Below are positions 23,127 through 31,181 of a stretch of DNA of 64,000 bases, in pieces (the first letter of the stretch is position 1; every line of letters begins with the position of its first letter). The position numbers were made by a program, and so were the translations under genes. A model generated the notes under the pieces. The model was not told where the DNA came from, made no database searches, and was given only the letters and a program-made list of their open reading frames with translations. The DNA lies in contig NZ_AULK01000002.1 in assembly GCF_000419445.1 (NCBI RefSeq), positions 124,001-188,000 on the forward strand, read 5' to 3'. Origin of the DNA: Gryllotalpicola ginsengisoli DSM 22003. Lineage in GTDB: Bacteria > Actinomycetota > Actinomycetes > Actinomycetales > Microbacteriaceae.

Positions 23127-24781
23127 AGCGGGATGTTCCCGTGCTTCTTCGGCGGCATCGCGGCGCGCTTGGTGCGCAGCGAGCGCAGCGCCTTGATGAT
23201 CGCGACGCGTGTCGCCGCCGGCTCGATCACCGTGTCGAGCTCGCCGCGCTCGGCCGCCAGGTACGGCGAGGCGACGTTGTACGCGTACTCGGTGGCGAGC
23301 TTCTGGCGCAGGGCCGTGACGTCTTCGCCGCGCTCGCGCGCCTCGGAGATCTGGTTGCGGTAGAGGATGTTCACCGCGCCCTGACCGCCCATCACCGCGA
23401 TCTCCGCCGTCGGCCAGGCGAGGTTGATGTCGGCGCCGAGCTGCTTGGAGCCCATCACGATGTACGCGCCGCCGTAGGCCTTGCGGGTGATCACGGTGAC
23501 GAGCGGCACCGTCGCCTCGGCGTAGGCGTACAGCAGTTTGGCGCCGCGGCGGATCACGCCGGTCCACTCCTGGTCGGTGCCGGGCAGGTAGCCGGGCACG
23601 TCGACCAGGGTGAGGATCGGGATCGAGAACGCGTCGCAGAACCGGACGAACCGGGCCGCCTTCTCGCCCGCGTCGATGTTCAGCGTGCCGGCCATGGCGT
23701 TCGGCTGGTTGGCGATGATGCCGACCGAGCGGCCTTCGATGCGCGCGAATCCGATCACGATGTTCGGCGCGAACAGCGGCTGGATCTCGAGGAACTCGCC
23801 GTCGTCGACGAGGTGCTCGATGATCGCCGTCACGTCGTACGGCTGGTTGGGCGAGTCGGGGATGATCGCGTTCAGCTCCCGGTCGAGGTCGGTGACCTCG
23901 AGCTCGGGCTCGGCGTCGTAGACGGGCGGGTCGCTCAGGTTGTTGTCGGGCAGGTAGCCGAGCAGGCTGCGGGCATAGTCGAGGGCGTCGTCCTCGTCGG
24001 TGGCCAGGTAGTGGCTCACGCCGGAGAGCTTGTTGTGGGTGAGCGCGCCGCCGAGCTCCTCGAAGCCGACGTCTTCGCCGGTGACGGTCTTGATCACGTC
24101 GGGGCCGGTGACGAACATGTGGCTCGTCTTGTCGACCATGATCACGAAGTCGGTCAGCGCGGGGGAGTACACCGCGCCGCCCGCCGCGGGGCCGACCACG
24201 ATGGAGATCTGCGGGATCACGCCGCTGGCGGCCGTGTTGCGGCGGAAGATCTCGGCGTACTTGCCGAGCGCGACGACGCCCTCCTGGATGCGCGCGCCGC
24301 CGGAGTCGAGGATGCCGATCATCGGCACGCCCGTCTTGATGGCGTGGTCCATGACCTTGACGATCTTCTCGCCGGCGACCTCGCCGAGGCTGCCGCCGAA
24401 GGTGGTGAAGTCCTGGCTGAAGATGGCGACCTGGCGGCCGTTCACGGCGCCGATGCCGGTGATCACGGCGTCGCCGAAGGGGCGGCGGTTCTCCAGGCCG
24501 AAGCCGGTGGAGCGGTGCCGCACGTACTCGTCGAACTCGATGAAGGTGCCCGGGTCGAGCAGCCCCAGGATGCGCTCGCGGGCGGTCAGCTTGCCCTTGG
24601 AGTGCTGCTTGGCGGCGCTCGCCTCCTCCTTGCGGGTGACGGCCTCGTCGTAGCGGCGCTTCAGGTCGGCGATGCGGCCGGCGGTGGTGGAGAGGTCGGG
24701 TGCGGCCTCGGCTGCTGCTTCGGCTGCGGTCTCGGTCGCGGGGTCGGCCGCGCGGTCCGTCGCGGCGGGCTGATCGGTCAC
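23123..24781 (-). CDS. accD5: Acyl-CoA carboxylase beta subunit (carboxyltransferase)
   Basis: Carboxyltransferase beta chain of acetyl/propionyl-CoA carboxylase, 552 aa. An Ala/Glu/Thr-rich N-terminal tail (about 1-30) precedes the two crotonase-like halves with [19 protein letters not shown], the oxyanion-hole glycines in [11 protein letters not shown] and [13 protein letters not shown]. It accepts carboxybiotin from the alpha subunit at 15840-17609 and pairs with the epsilon subunit encoded next. TAAGGT lies 6 bases before the GTG, again leaderless. It diverges from birA across a 329-base gap that carries a repeat element. Acetyl versus propionyl preference cannot be read safely. Confidence 0.95.
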   Translation of the reverse strand: MTDQPAATDRAADPATETAAEAAAEAAPDLSTTAGRIADLKRRYDEAVTRKEEASAAKQHSKGKLTARERILGLLDPGTFIEFDEYVRHRSTGFGLENRRPFGDAVITGIGAVNGRQVAIFSQDFTTFGGSLGEVAGEKIVKVMDHAIKTGVPMIGILDSGGARIQEGVVALGKYAEIFRRNTAASGVIPQISIVVGPAAGGAVYSPALTDFVIMVDKTSHMFVTGPDVIKTVTGEDVGFEELGGALTHNKLSGVSHYLATDEDDALDYARSLLGYLPDNNLSDPPVYDAEPELEVTDLDRELNAIIPDSPNQPYDVTAIIEHLVDDGEFLEIQPLFAPNIVIGFARIEGRSVGIIANQPNAMAGTLNIDAGEKAARFVRFCDAFSIPILTLVDVPGYLPGTDQEWTGVIRRGAKLLYAYAEATVPLVTVITRKAYGGAYIVMGSKQLGADINLAWPTAEIAVMGGQGAVNILYRNQISEARERGEDVTALRQKLATEYAYNVASPYLAAERGELDTVIEPAATRVAIIKALRSLRTKRAAMPPKKHGNIPL

Positions 24782-24787
24782 GGCCCC

Positions 24788-24793
24788 ACCTTA
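24788..24793 (-). promoter_or_regulatory. Leaderless -10 element for the carboxylase beta-epsilon operon
   Basis: On the minus strand TAAGGT is followed by 6 bases and GTG 24781. Confidence 0.55.
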
Positions 24794-24890
24794 CCTTCGG
24801 GCCGGCGGCGGGCCCCGTGCAGGGATCCCCACAAATCCGGGGCCCGATGTTGGTCGGGGAGGGTGCGGCGGCGGCATCCGTTCGTCGATT

Positions 24891-24920
24891 CAGGTCGTCG
24901 ATTCGCAGGTCGTCGATTCG
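24891..24920. repeat. 15-bp perfect tandem duplication at the left side of element B
   Basis: CAGGTCGTCGATTCG occurs twice in direct succession (24891-24905 and 24906-24920), preceded by a partial unit TTCGTCGATT (24881-24890). It extends the element's first box leftwards into a run of box-like sequence. Confidence 0.9.
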
Positions 24921-25039
24921 TCGAAAACGGCTCGTCACAGGGCCGGTTCGAGCGCAAATCGACGAATCGAGAAGGCCGGTTCCGGCGGTTCGTCGTGATC
25001 GGTCGCTCATGGCCGCTGCAGGAGCGAAAAGTGACGAAT
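24916..25039. repeat. 124-bp four-box dyad element, copy B
   Basis: Boxes at 24916 (ATTCGTC), 24961 (GACGAAT), 24988 (GTTCGTC, one mismatch) and 25033 (GACGAAT), spacing 45-27-45 exactly as in the two copies near 3-4 kb. No nuclease gene is next to this copy; it lies in the 329-base divergent gap 24782-25110 between the carboxylase beta gene and birA. That gap otherwise holds only the promoter of the carboxylase gene and short tandem units. Confidence 0.85.
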
Positions 25040-25110
25040 CGCCGGAGCGCGGGGTGGGCGGGGCAGGCGGGGGCGAGGCGCGAGGCGGGCGGCCGGGAAG
25101 AATGGGGGGC

Positions 25111-25977
25111 GTGAAGGCGGAGGAGATGGTGAGGACGCGGCGCATCGCGTCGCGGCTCGTCGTGAAGGAGAGAACCGGGTCGACCAACAGCGACCTGGTC
25201 GAGGCGGCGAGCACGGATGCCTCGGGCTGGCCGCACCTCGCGGTCATCGCCACGGACGAGCAGACCGCGGGCCGGGGCCGCCTCGGCCGGCAGTGGCAGG
25301 CGCCTGCCGGCACCTCGCTCGCCGCCTCGGTACTGGTGCGCCCCGCCGCGCTTCCCGGGGCGCTACCGGCCGACGCATACGGCTGGCTGCCTCTGCTTGC
25401 CGGGGTGGCGATGGCGCGGGCCATCCGCTCGGCCCTTGCCGACACCGACGCCGGCGCCGACGCCGAGCCGGACGCCGAGACCGACGCCGCGACCGAGACC
25501 GCCGCTCCGGCCGACCGCGTCGAGCTGAAGTGGCCCAACGACGTGCTGATCGGCGGCCGGAAGGTGTGCGGCATCCTCGCCGAGCTGCTGCCCGGCGGGG
25601 ACGGCGCCGTGATCGGCTGCGGGGTGAACCTCACCATCGACCGCGCCGACCTCCCCGTCGAGACCGCCACCTCGCTGCGCCTCGAGGGCGCCCCGCACCC
25701 CGACGCCGACGCGCTGCTCGCCGCCTACCTCGAGGGGCTGCAGGTGCTGCTGTACGAGCTGGCGAACGCGGGAGGGGACGCCGAAGCCTGCGGCATCCGT
25801 GCGGTCGTGGAACGCGAGTGCTCCACCATCGGCCGCGAGGTGCGCGTCGAACTGCCCGGCGGCGCGCCTCTCACCGGCCGCGCCGGCGGGCTGGACGCCG
25901 CCGGACGTCTCGTCGTGGTAACGGATGCCGGTTCCCGGGCCGTCGCGGCCGGCGACGTGACCCACCTGCGGTATTAA
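25111..25977 (+). CDS. birA: Biotin-[acetyl-CoA carboxylase] ligase
   Basis: Biotin protein ligase, about 288 aa, which activates biotin with ATP and attaches it to the carrier lysine of the carboxylase alpha chain. Motifs: TGSTN, the biotin/ATP loop GRGRLGRQWQAPAG, and KWPNDVLIGGRKVCGILAE; the C-terminal SH3-like domain carries GRAGGLDAAGRLVV. No N-terminal DNA-binding domain is present, so it is the non-repressor class. A low-complexity Asp/Ala/Glu/Thr insert lies before the KWPND motif. The start is uncertain: GTG 25111 has AAGAAT 7 bases before it, GTG 25129 has GGAGG, and ATG 25102 is also in frame. It is divergent from the beta subunit it indirectly serves. Confidence 0.93.
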   Translation: MKAEEMVRTRRIASRLVVKERTGSTNSDLVEAASTDASGWPHLAVIATDEQTAGRGRLGRQWQAPAGTSLAASVLVRPAALPGALPADAYGWLPLLAGVAMARAIRSALADTDAGADAEPDAETDAATETAAPADRVELKWPNDVLIGGRKVCGILAELLPGGDGAVIGCGVNLTIDRADLPVETATSLRLEGAPHPDADALLAAYLEGLQVLLYELANAGGDAEACGIRAVVERECSTIGREVRVELPGGAPLTGRAGGLDAAGRLVVVTDAGSRAVAAGDVTHLRY

Positions 25978-25983
25978 TGGCAC

Positions 25984-26568
25984 ATGGCCAGACCGGACGC
26001 CCCGCGCTCGGCGGCGCCGGGTGCCCCGGCGGCGGTCCCGCCACCGCCTGCCGAACGCGTTGTCGCGCGGCTCAGGCCGCACGCGCGGGCGATGTTCTGG
26101 CCGAGTGTCGCGTTCATCGCCATCTGCGGCGCCTACGGGTACTACGGGCAGCAGTTCGAGCAGATGTGGGCGCGCCTGTCGATCCTCGCCGCCGCCACCC
26201 TGCTGACCATCCTGCTGTGCGTGCTGCCGCTCGCCGCCTGGCTCAGCCGGCGCATCATCATCACCACGCGGCGCATCGTCGTGCGCAGCGGATTCCTCGT
26301 CCGGGTGCGCCAGGAGCTGCTGCACTCCCGCGGCTATGAGGTCGAGCTGCGGCGCGGGCCGCTGCAGTCGATGTTCGGCTCGGGCAATCTGCGCATCACG
26401 GTCGGCGGCGAGACCGCTCTCGTGCTGCGCGACATCCCGCAGGCGCGCACCGTGCAGGGAGCCCTGCACGACCTGATGGAGAACGCCGCCAGCCTGCAGA
26501 CCGCGCAACGGCAGGTCATGCAGAGCCCGGCCATCACCCGGCAGACCACGGTCTGGACCGGCCGCTGA
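25984..26568 (+). CDS. PH (bPH2)-domain membrane protein
   Basis: Small membrane protein, 194 aa, with two membrane segments near residues 40-55 and 66-86 followed by a bacterial PH-like domain (RIIITTRRIVVRSGFLVRVRQELL, then YEVELRRGPLQSMFGSGNLRI). It starts 6 bases after birA and is probably cotranscribed. A similar PH-domain gene lies between birA and purK in mycobacteria (Rv3278c, from memory). Function is unknown; lipid or protein contact at the membrane is possible. Confidence 0.82.
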   Translation: MARPDAPRSAAPGAPAAVPPPPAERVVARLRPHARAMFWPSVAFIAICGAYGYYGQQFEQMWARLSILAAATLLTILLCVLPLAAWLSRRIIITTRRIVVRSGFLVRVRQELLHSRGYEVELRRGPLQSMFGSGNLRITVGGETALVLRDIPQARTVQGALHDLMENAASLQTAQRQVMQSPAITRQTTVWTGR

Positions 26569-26655
26569 CCCCGCGCCCGCCGGCACCGCGGCGCCGGCCC
26601 GGGCCCGCCCGTGCGGAAGAATGAAGGGACACCCCCGACCCGTCGAAGGAGTTCC

Positions 26656-27828
26656 ATGAGCACCCCCACCACCATCGGTGTGATCGGCGCAGGACAGCTG
26701 GCCCGCATGATGATCCCGCCCGCCGTCGAGCTCGGGGTGACCATCAAAGTGCTGGCCGAGGCGCCCGGCATGAGCGCCGGCCTCGCGGCCACGGCCGTCG
26801 GCGACTACCGCGACGAGGCGACCGTGCTCGACTTCGCCCGCACGGTCGACGTGATCACCTTCGACCACGAGCACGTGCCGCAGCACGTGCTGCACGCGCT
26901 CGTCGATGCCGGCGTCCCCGTGCACCCGGGCCCCGACGCGCTGCTCTACGCGCAGGACAAGCTGGTCATGCGCCGCAAGGTCGCCGAGCTCGGCCTGCCC
27001 GTGCCCGACTGGGCCGCGGTCGAGTCCGCCGACGAGCTGGGGGCGTTCCTCGACGCGCACGGCGGCCGCGCCGTCGTGAAGACCGCTCGCGGCGGCTACG
27101 ACGGCAAGGGCGTGCGCGTCGTCGACGACAAGGGCGGGGCGGATGACTGGTTCCAGGCGCTCGCGGAGGACGGCCGTGGCGGCGCCCTGCTGGCCGAGGA
27201 GCTGGTCGACTTCACCCGCGAGCTCGCCCAGCAGGTGGCCCGTCGCCCGAGCGGCGAGATCGTCGCCTACCCGGTGGTGGAGACCGTGCAGAAGGGCGGC
27301 GTGTGCGCCGAGGTGATCGCCCCCGCCCCGACGGCGGGGGAGCCGGCCGTCGCCGTCGACGGGGCGGGCACGACCGTCGCCGAGGTCGCCCGGGACATCG
27401 CCGTGCGCGTGGCCGAGGGCATCGGAGTGACCGGCATGCTCGCCGTCGAGCTGTTCGAGGCGCGCGACGGCCGGGTGCTCGTCAACGAGCTCGCGATGCG
27501 CCCGCACAACAGCGGGCACTGGTCGATCGACGGCGCCGTCACCAGCCAGTTCGAGCAGCACCTGCGCGCCGTGCTCGACCTTCCGCTCGGCGACGTTCGC
27601 CCCCGCGACCCGTGGACCGTGATGGTGAACGTGCTCGGCGGCCCCGTCGGCGAGAGCCTGCAGCAGCGCTACCCGCAGGCGATGGCCGCGCACCCGGCCG
27701 CCAAGCTGCACGGCTACGGCAAGGAGTCCCGCCCCGGCCGCAAGGTCGGCCACGTTACGGTGAGCGGCGCCGACCTCGACCGGGTGCTCGCCGAGGCGCG
27801 CGCCGCCGCGGCGTTCTTCGAGGGGTAG
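26656..27828 (+). CDS. purK: N5-carboxyaminoimidazole ribonucleotide synthase
   Basis: PurK, 390 aa, ATP-grasp enzyme that carboxylates 5-aminoimidazole ribonucleotide with bicarbonate in purine synthesis. Features: N-terminal VIGAGQLARMM nucleotide-binding loop, KTARGGYDGKGVRV ATP-binding loop, and LFEARDGRVLVNELAMRPHNSGHWSI near the active site. AAGGAG lies 5 bases before ATG 26656. The next step, PurE, is encoded 4.7 kb away at 32539; three surface-glycan genes on the other strand separate the pair. Its stop lies 11 bases from the converging glycosyltransferase. Confidence 0.96.
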   Translation: MSTPTTIGVIGAGQLARMMIPPAVELGVTIKVLAEAPGMSAGLAATAVGDYRDEATVLDFARTVDVITFDHEHVPQHVLHALVDAGVPVHPGPDALLYAQDKLVMRRKVAELGLPVPDWAAVESADELGAFLDAHGGRAVVKTARGGYDGKGVRVVDDKGGADDWFQALAEDGRGGALLAEELVDFTRELAQQVARRPSGEIVAYPVVETVQKGGVCAEVIAPAPTAGEPAVAVDGAGTTVAEVARDIAVRVAEGIGVTGMLAVELFEARDGRVLVNELAMRPHNSGHWSIDGAVTSQFEQHLRAVLDLPLGDVRPRDPWTVMVNVLGGPVGESLQQRYPQAMAAHPAAKLHGYGKESRPGRKVGHVTVSGADLDRVLAEARAAAAFFEG

Positions 27829-27839
27829 CGAGGGGCGGC

Positions 27840-28946
27840 TCAGTCGTTCCGGCCGCGTCGCACCCGGCCGTACAGGCGCGAGGCGACGTCGCGCACCACG
27901 CCGCCGGCGACCTGGCGGATGTCGGACAGCGCCGCGCCGATCGCGTCGAGGCGCTCGTCGAGGTGCTCCGCCTGCTTCTCCGCCGCTTCGAGCAGCGTGT
28001 GCGCCCGGGCACCGGCGTGGGTGTCCACCGCCTCGACGGTGTGCTCGCCGACCTGCGCGACGTGCTGCACCAGCTCGTCGTAGCGCCCCTGCCACGGCTG
28101 CTCGCGCAGGCGGGCGGCCTGATCCTCGAAGTAGAGCCGGTTCACGAGCCATCCGACGCCCGGCGCGCCGTGGTCGAGGTCCTCGCGCAGCAGCTTGTTG
28201 AGCAGCCGCGCGCGGTCCTCCTCGTACTCCGTCTGCCGGGAGAGGGTGACGTTGCCGAACTCGTCGCCCGAGTCCTCTTCCCGCAGGTGCCAGTTGGCGA
28301 GCGGCTCGCGCACCATGCCGATGTCGTGGCGGCGCAGCACGCGCAGGTTGAATTCCCAGTCCGCCAGCACCCGCATCGACTCGTCGTACGGGCCGAGCTC
28401 GTCGTGCAGCGAGCGGCGGTAGAGGAACGCGATCGGCGGGAACAGGTTGTGCCGGCACATCTCGTGCAGCGTGATGTGCTCGATGTCGCGGGCGAACGGC
28501 TGGCGCCCGAGCTCGTACGCGCCTTCCGGGTAGACGCGGTCGGTGACGATGTCGGTGAAGGCGACGACGCCCGCGTACCCCTCGTTCCCGTCGAGGAACG
28601 CCACCGTGTGCTCGAGGAACCCGGGCTCCCAGGTGTCGTCGTCGTCGTGCAGCACGACGTAGCGGCCGTCGTGCGCCGCCACCCCCTGGTTCGCCGCGGC
28701 CCAGCGCCCCGCCGGCTCGGCGTTCTCCACCAGCACCAGCCGGTCGGCCCGTTCGCCGCCGGGGGCGAACCCGGCCGGCAGGGTCGATGGGTCGAGGGGG
28801 CTTCCCCCGTCGTTGACGACGACGACGGTGTAGTGCGGGTAGGTCTGCGCGGCCACGGACGCGAGGGCACGGTGCAGCAGGAGTTCACGGTCCTTCGTGC
28901 GCATCACGACGGTGACCCGGCTCGGCGCGGTCGGCTGGTCGGTCAC
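27840..28946 (-). CDS. Family 2 glycosyltransferase
   Basis: GT-A fold glycosyltransferase, 368 aa. The N-terminal domain shows TVVMRTKDRELLLHRALASV, a DGGS motif and the metal-binding DDDD in VLHDDDDTWEPGF, typical of GT2 enzymes that use nucleotide sugars. Residues about 270-345 are helical with heptad-like spacing and a basic C-terminus. CAGACT lies 7 bases before GTG 28946. It is followed (upstream on this strand) by two acyltransferase genes, so a role in a decorated surface glycan is likely. Acceptor and donor are unknown. Confidence 0.88.
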   Translation of the reverse strand: MTDQPTAPSRVTVVMRTKDRELLLHRALASVAAQTYPHYTVVVVNDGGSPLDPSTLPAGFAPGGERADRLVLVENAEPAGRWAAANQGVAAHDGRYVVLHDDDDTWEPGFLEHTVAFLDGNEGYAGVVAFTDIVTDRVYPEGAYELGRQPFARDIEHITLHEMCRHNLFPPIAFLYRRSLHDELGPYDESMRVLADWEFNLRVLRRHDIGMVREPLANWHLREEDSGDEFGNVTLSRQTEYEEDRARLLNKLLREDLDHGAPGVGWLVNRLYFEDQAARLREQPWQGRYDELVQHVAQVGEHTVEAVDTHAGARAHTLLEAAEKQAEHLDERLDAIGAALSDIRQVAGGVVRDVASRLYGRVRRGRND

Positions 28947-28953
28947 AGCGGCA

Positions 28954-28959
28954 AGTCTG
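28954..28959 (-). promoter_or_regulatory. Possible leaderless -10 element for the GT2 gene
   Basis: On the minus strand CAGACT is followed by 7 bases and GTG 28946; the first base departs from TANNNT. Confidence 0.35.
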
Positions 28960-28989
28960 CCATGAGGGCCCGCGCGACTCGCCGAGCGG

Positions 28990-31116
28990 TCAACTGCCGG
29001 CCGCCGACGCCCCGATCAGGTCGGACAGACGGGCCTCGAAGAGCGGCGCCAGGCTCTTCGCGAAGGTCGCGGTGAGGTGCGAGCCGTCGCGGTAGACGAG
29101 CACGTTGCCGATGATCGCGGGGCAGTCGGCCGTGTTGCACAGGTACGGCGTCGGGGAGAGGTACTCCGCCGAGCCCGCGGTGGCCGCGGTCTTCAGCGAC
29201 TTCTCGAGCTTGTCGGAGGCGGCCGCCGAGAGCGGCAGGTCGCACGCCGAGGCATCCGTCAGATTGCCGGAGAGGCAGTCGGTCGGCGCCTGGCCCGGGA
29301 ACGGCGTGTCGCCCAGCACGAGCTTCTTCGCGCCGGCCGGCAGCTTGTTCAGGGTCTCCTCCAGGCCGTTCTCCCAGTCGGTCGCGGTCGCGTCCTGGCC
29401 GTCGGCCTTCGTCGCGTCCGTCAGCTCGGAGATGATGACGGCGGCCGGCGGGTTGTCGGCGAGCTTGCGCAGCACCGCGTCGCGCCACTCGTTGCACTCG
29501 GGGTAGGTGACGACGCGCTCGCCCTCCTTGAACAGCACGTCGAGGGACGCGGCCGGGCAGCCCGACTTGGTCTCCACCTGCAGCGAGATCTCGCCCTTCT
29601 CGGCCAGGGTGTCGAGCGCGGGGAACCACTGGGCTGCGTGCGAGTCGCCGAACAGCACCACGCGCGGCGCCGACTTGTCGGTGCCGAACACGCAGGACTT
29701 GGGCGTCGTGCCGTCCTGCTCGAGGTGGCAGCCGTCGGAGTACACGACCGGGTTGTCGTTGCTCGCATCGGCGAGGGACGGCGTCAGGTTCTTGGGCACG
29801 TAGTCGGTGCCCTTCGGGTGCTCCTGCACGCCCACGTCGGTGAGGGTCGCGGCCGCCTTGTCGGCGGTCTGCGGGGCGCGTGCGGCGTAGCTCGACAGGC
29901 CGGTCGCGGCGAGCACGAGCACGAACGACATGATGACCGCGCCCATCAGCGCCGGCGCGGCACCCGCGTTCGCGAATGACCTCGAGCGGCGGATCGGGTT
30001 CTCGATGAAGTGGTACAGCAGCCAGGCCAGCGGCACGCAGGCGACCATCATCACCACGCGCCAGGTGAGCGAGATCGGATGCGACGAGCCGACGGCCGCC
30101 TGCGCGATGGTCAGCAGCGGCCAGTGCACGAGGTACAGCGAGTAGGAGATCTCGCCCACCCAGCGCATCGGCGCGATGCCGAGCAGGCCGAAGGGGCCGT
30201 AGACCGCCGGCCGGGCGCCGCCCAGGATGACGGCGGCGGTCGCGGCCACGGGGACGATCGCGGCCGTGCCGGGGAACGAGGTCGAGTCGGTGTAGGTCAG
30301 CACCGTCCACGCGATGCCGGCGATGCCGGCCCAGCCGAGCAGCGCGCCGAGGAACTTGGGCAGGGCGATGCCGCTCGAGAGCAGCAGGGCGATCAGGCCG
30401 CCGGCCATGAACTCCCACGCGCGGGCGGGCAGCGAGAAGTACGCCCACGAGTTGGCGGTGGGGGTCCACTGCACGCACAGCCACAGCGAGACCGCGCCGA
30501 CCGCGGCGAGGAAGAACCCGAGCGCGAGGCGCGAGCGGCGGGCGATGAAGAAGAAGATGACGAGCAGCAGCGGCCAGAGCAGGTAGAACTGCTCCTCGAC
30601 GCCGAGCGACCAGTAGTGCTGGAACAGGCTCGGCGCATCCGTCTGCGCCAGGTAGTTCGTGCCGCGCTCGGCGAACGCCATGTTGGGCACGTAGAAGACG
30701 GTCCAGATGGCGTCGTCGGCGGCCTGCTTGATCTGCGCAGGCGGGATGAACAGGAACGCGGCGGCGAGGGTGAGGATCACGACCGCGAAGGACGCGGGCA
30801 GGATGCGCCGGGCGCGGCGGGCGTAGAAGCCGGCGAAGTCGACCTTGCCGGTGGCGAGCACGTCGCGCAGCAGGTGCGTCGTGATCAGGAAGCCGGAGAT
30901 GACGAAGAACATGTCGACGCCGACGTAGCCGCCGGAGATAACCTGCACTCCGCCGTGGTAGACGACGACGGCGGCGACGGCGATCGCCCGCAGCCCCTGG
31001 ATGTCGGGGCGGAAGCGGTCGGAGCGCGCACCTGTGGTGCCCGCGGCCCGGGGCGCGGGGGAGGGGGTGGTCGGTGCGGTCGGGCGGGCTGTGGTCGGGG
31101 CCTGTTCGTACTGCAT
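28990..31116 (-). CDS. OafA-type acyltransferase with SGNH domain
   Basis: Membrane O-acyltransferase of 708 aa. An acyltransferase-3 domain with about ten membrane segments (about 35-400) starts RPDIQGLRAIAVAAVVVYH with the catalytic-type histidine, and after one more segment an extracytoplasmic SGNH hydrolase-like domain (about 480-700) carries LFGDSHAAQW and DGSHLT, the Ser and Asp-x-x-His parts of the triad. Such fusions O-acetylate cell-surface polysaccharide or peptidoglycan. A second acyltransferase gene lies upstream on the same strand, separated by a gap with a perfect hairpin. Confidence 0.92.
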   Translation of the reverse strand: MQYEQAPTTARPTAPTTPSPAPRAAGTTGARSDRFRPDIQGLRAIAVAAVVVYHGGVQVISGGYVGVDMFFVISGFLITTHLLRDVLATGKVDFAGFYARRARRILPASFAVVILTLAAAFLFIPPAQIKQAADDAIWTVFYVPNMAFAERGTNYLAQTDAPSLFQHYWSLGVEEQFYLLWPLLLVIFFFIARRSRLALGFFLAAVGAVSLWLCVQWTPTANSWAYFSLPARAWEFMAGGLIALLLSSGIALPKFLGALLGWAGIAGIAWTVLTYTDSTSFPGTAAIVPVAATAAVILGGARPAVYGPFGLLGIAPMRWVGEISYSLYLVHWPLLTIAQAAVGSSHPISLTWRVVMMVACVPLAWLLYHFIENPIRRSRSFANAGAAPALMGAVIMSFVLVLAATGLSSYAARAPQTADKAAATLTDVGVQEHPKGTDYVPKNLTPSLADASNDNPVVYSDGCHLEQDGTTPKSCVFGTDKSAPRVVLFGDSHAAQWFPALDTLAEKGEISLQVETKSGCPAASLDVLFKEGERVVTYPECNEWRDAVLRKLADNPPAAVIISELTDATKADGQDATATDWENGLEETLNKLPAGAKKLVLGDTPFPGQAPTDCLSGNLTDASACDLPLSAAASDKLEKSLKTAATAGSAEYLSPTPYLCNTADCPAIIGNVLVYRDGSHLTATFAKSLAPLFEARLSDLIGASAAGS

Positions 31117-31152
31117 CGCCTGGCAGTCTTGCAGAAGCGAACCTGGAAGAGT

Positions 31153-31166
31153 CCCCCAAAAGGGGG
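31153..31166. promoter_or_regulatory. CCCCC-AAAA-GGGGG inverted repeat
   Basis: A perfect 5-bp stem with a 4-base A loop (T loop on the other strand) in the 65-base gap between two acyltransferase genes, 37-50 bases before the OafA/SGNH start. It may be an operator or an attenuating hairpin. Confidence 0.45.
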
Positions 31167-31181
31167 ATATTTACGTGGTGG

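Noticed and set aside
24881-25040. Possible CRISPR array from repeated GTCGATTCG units
   Set aside because: Units are 15 bp and directly abutting or fall into the four-box dyad geometry; no constant repeat with unique spacers and no cas genes.
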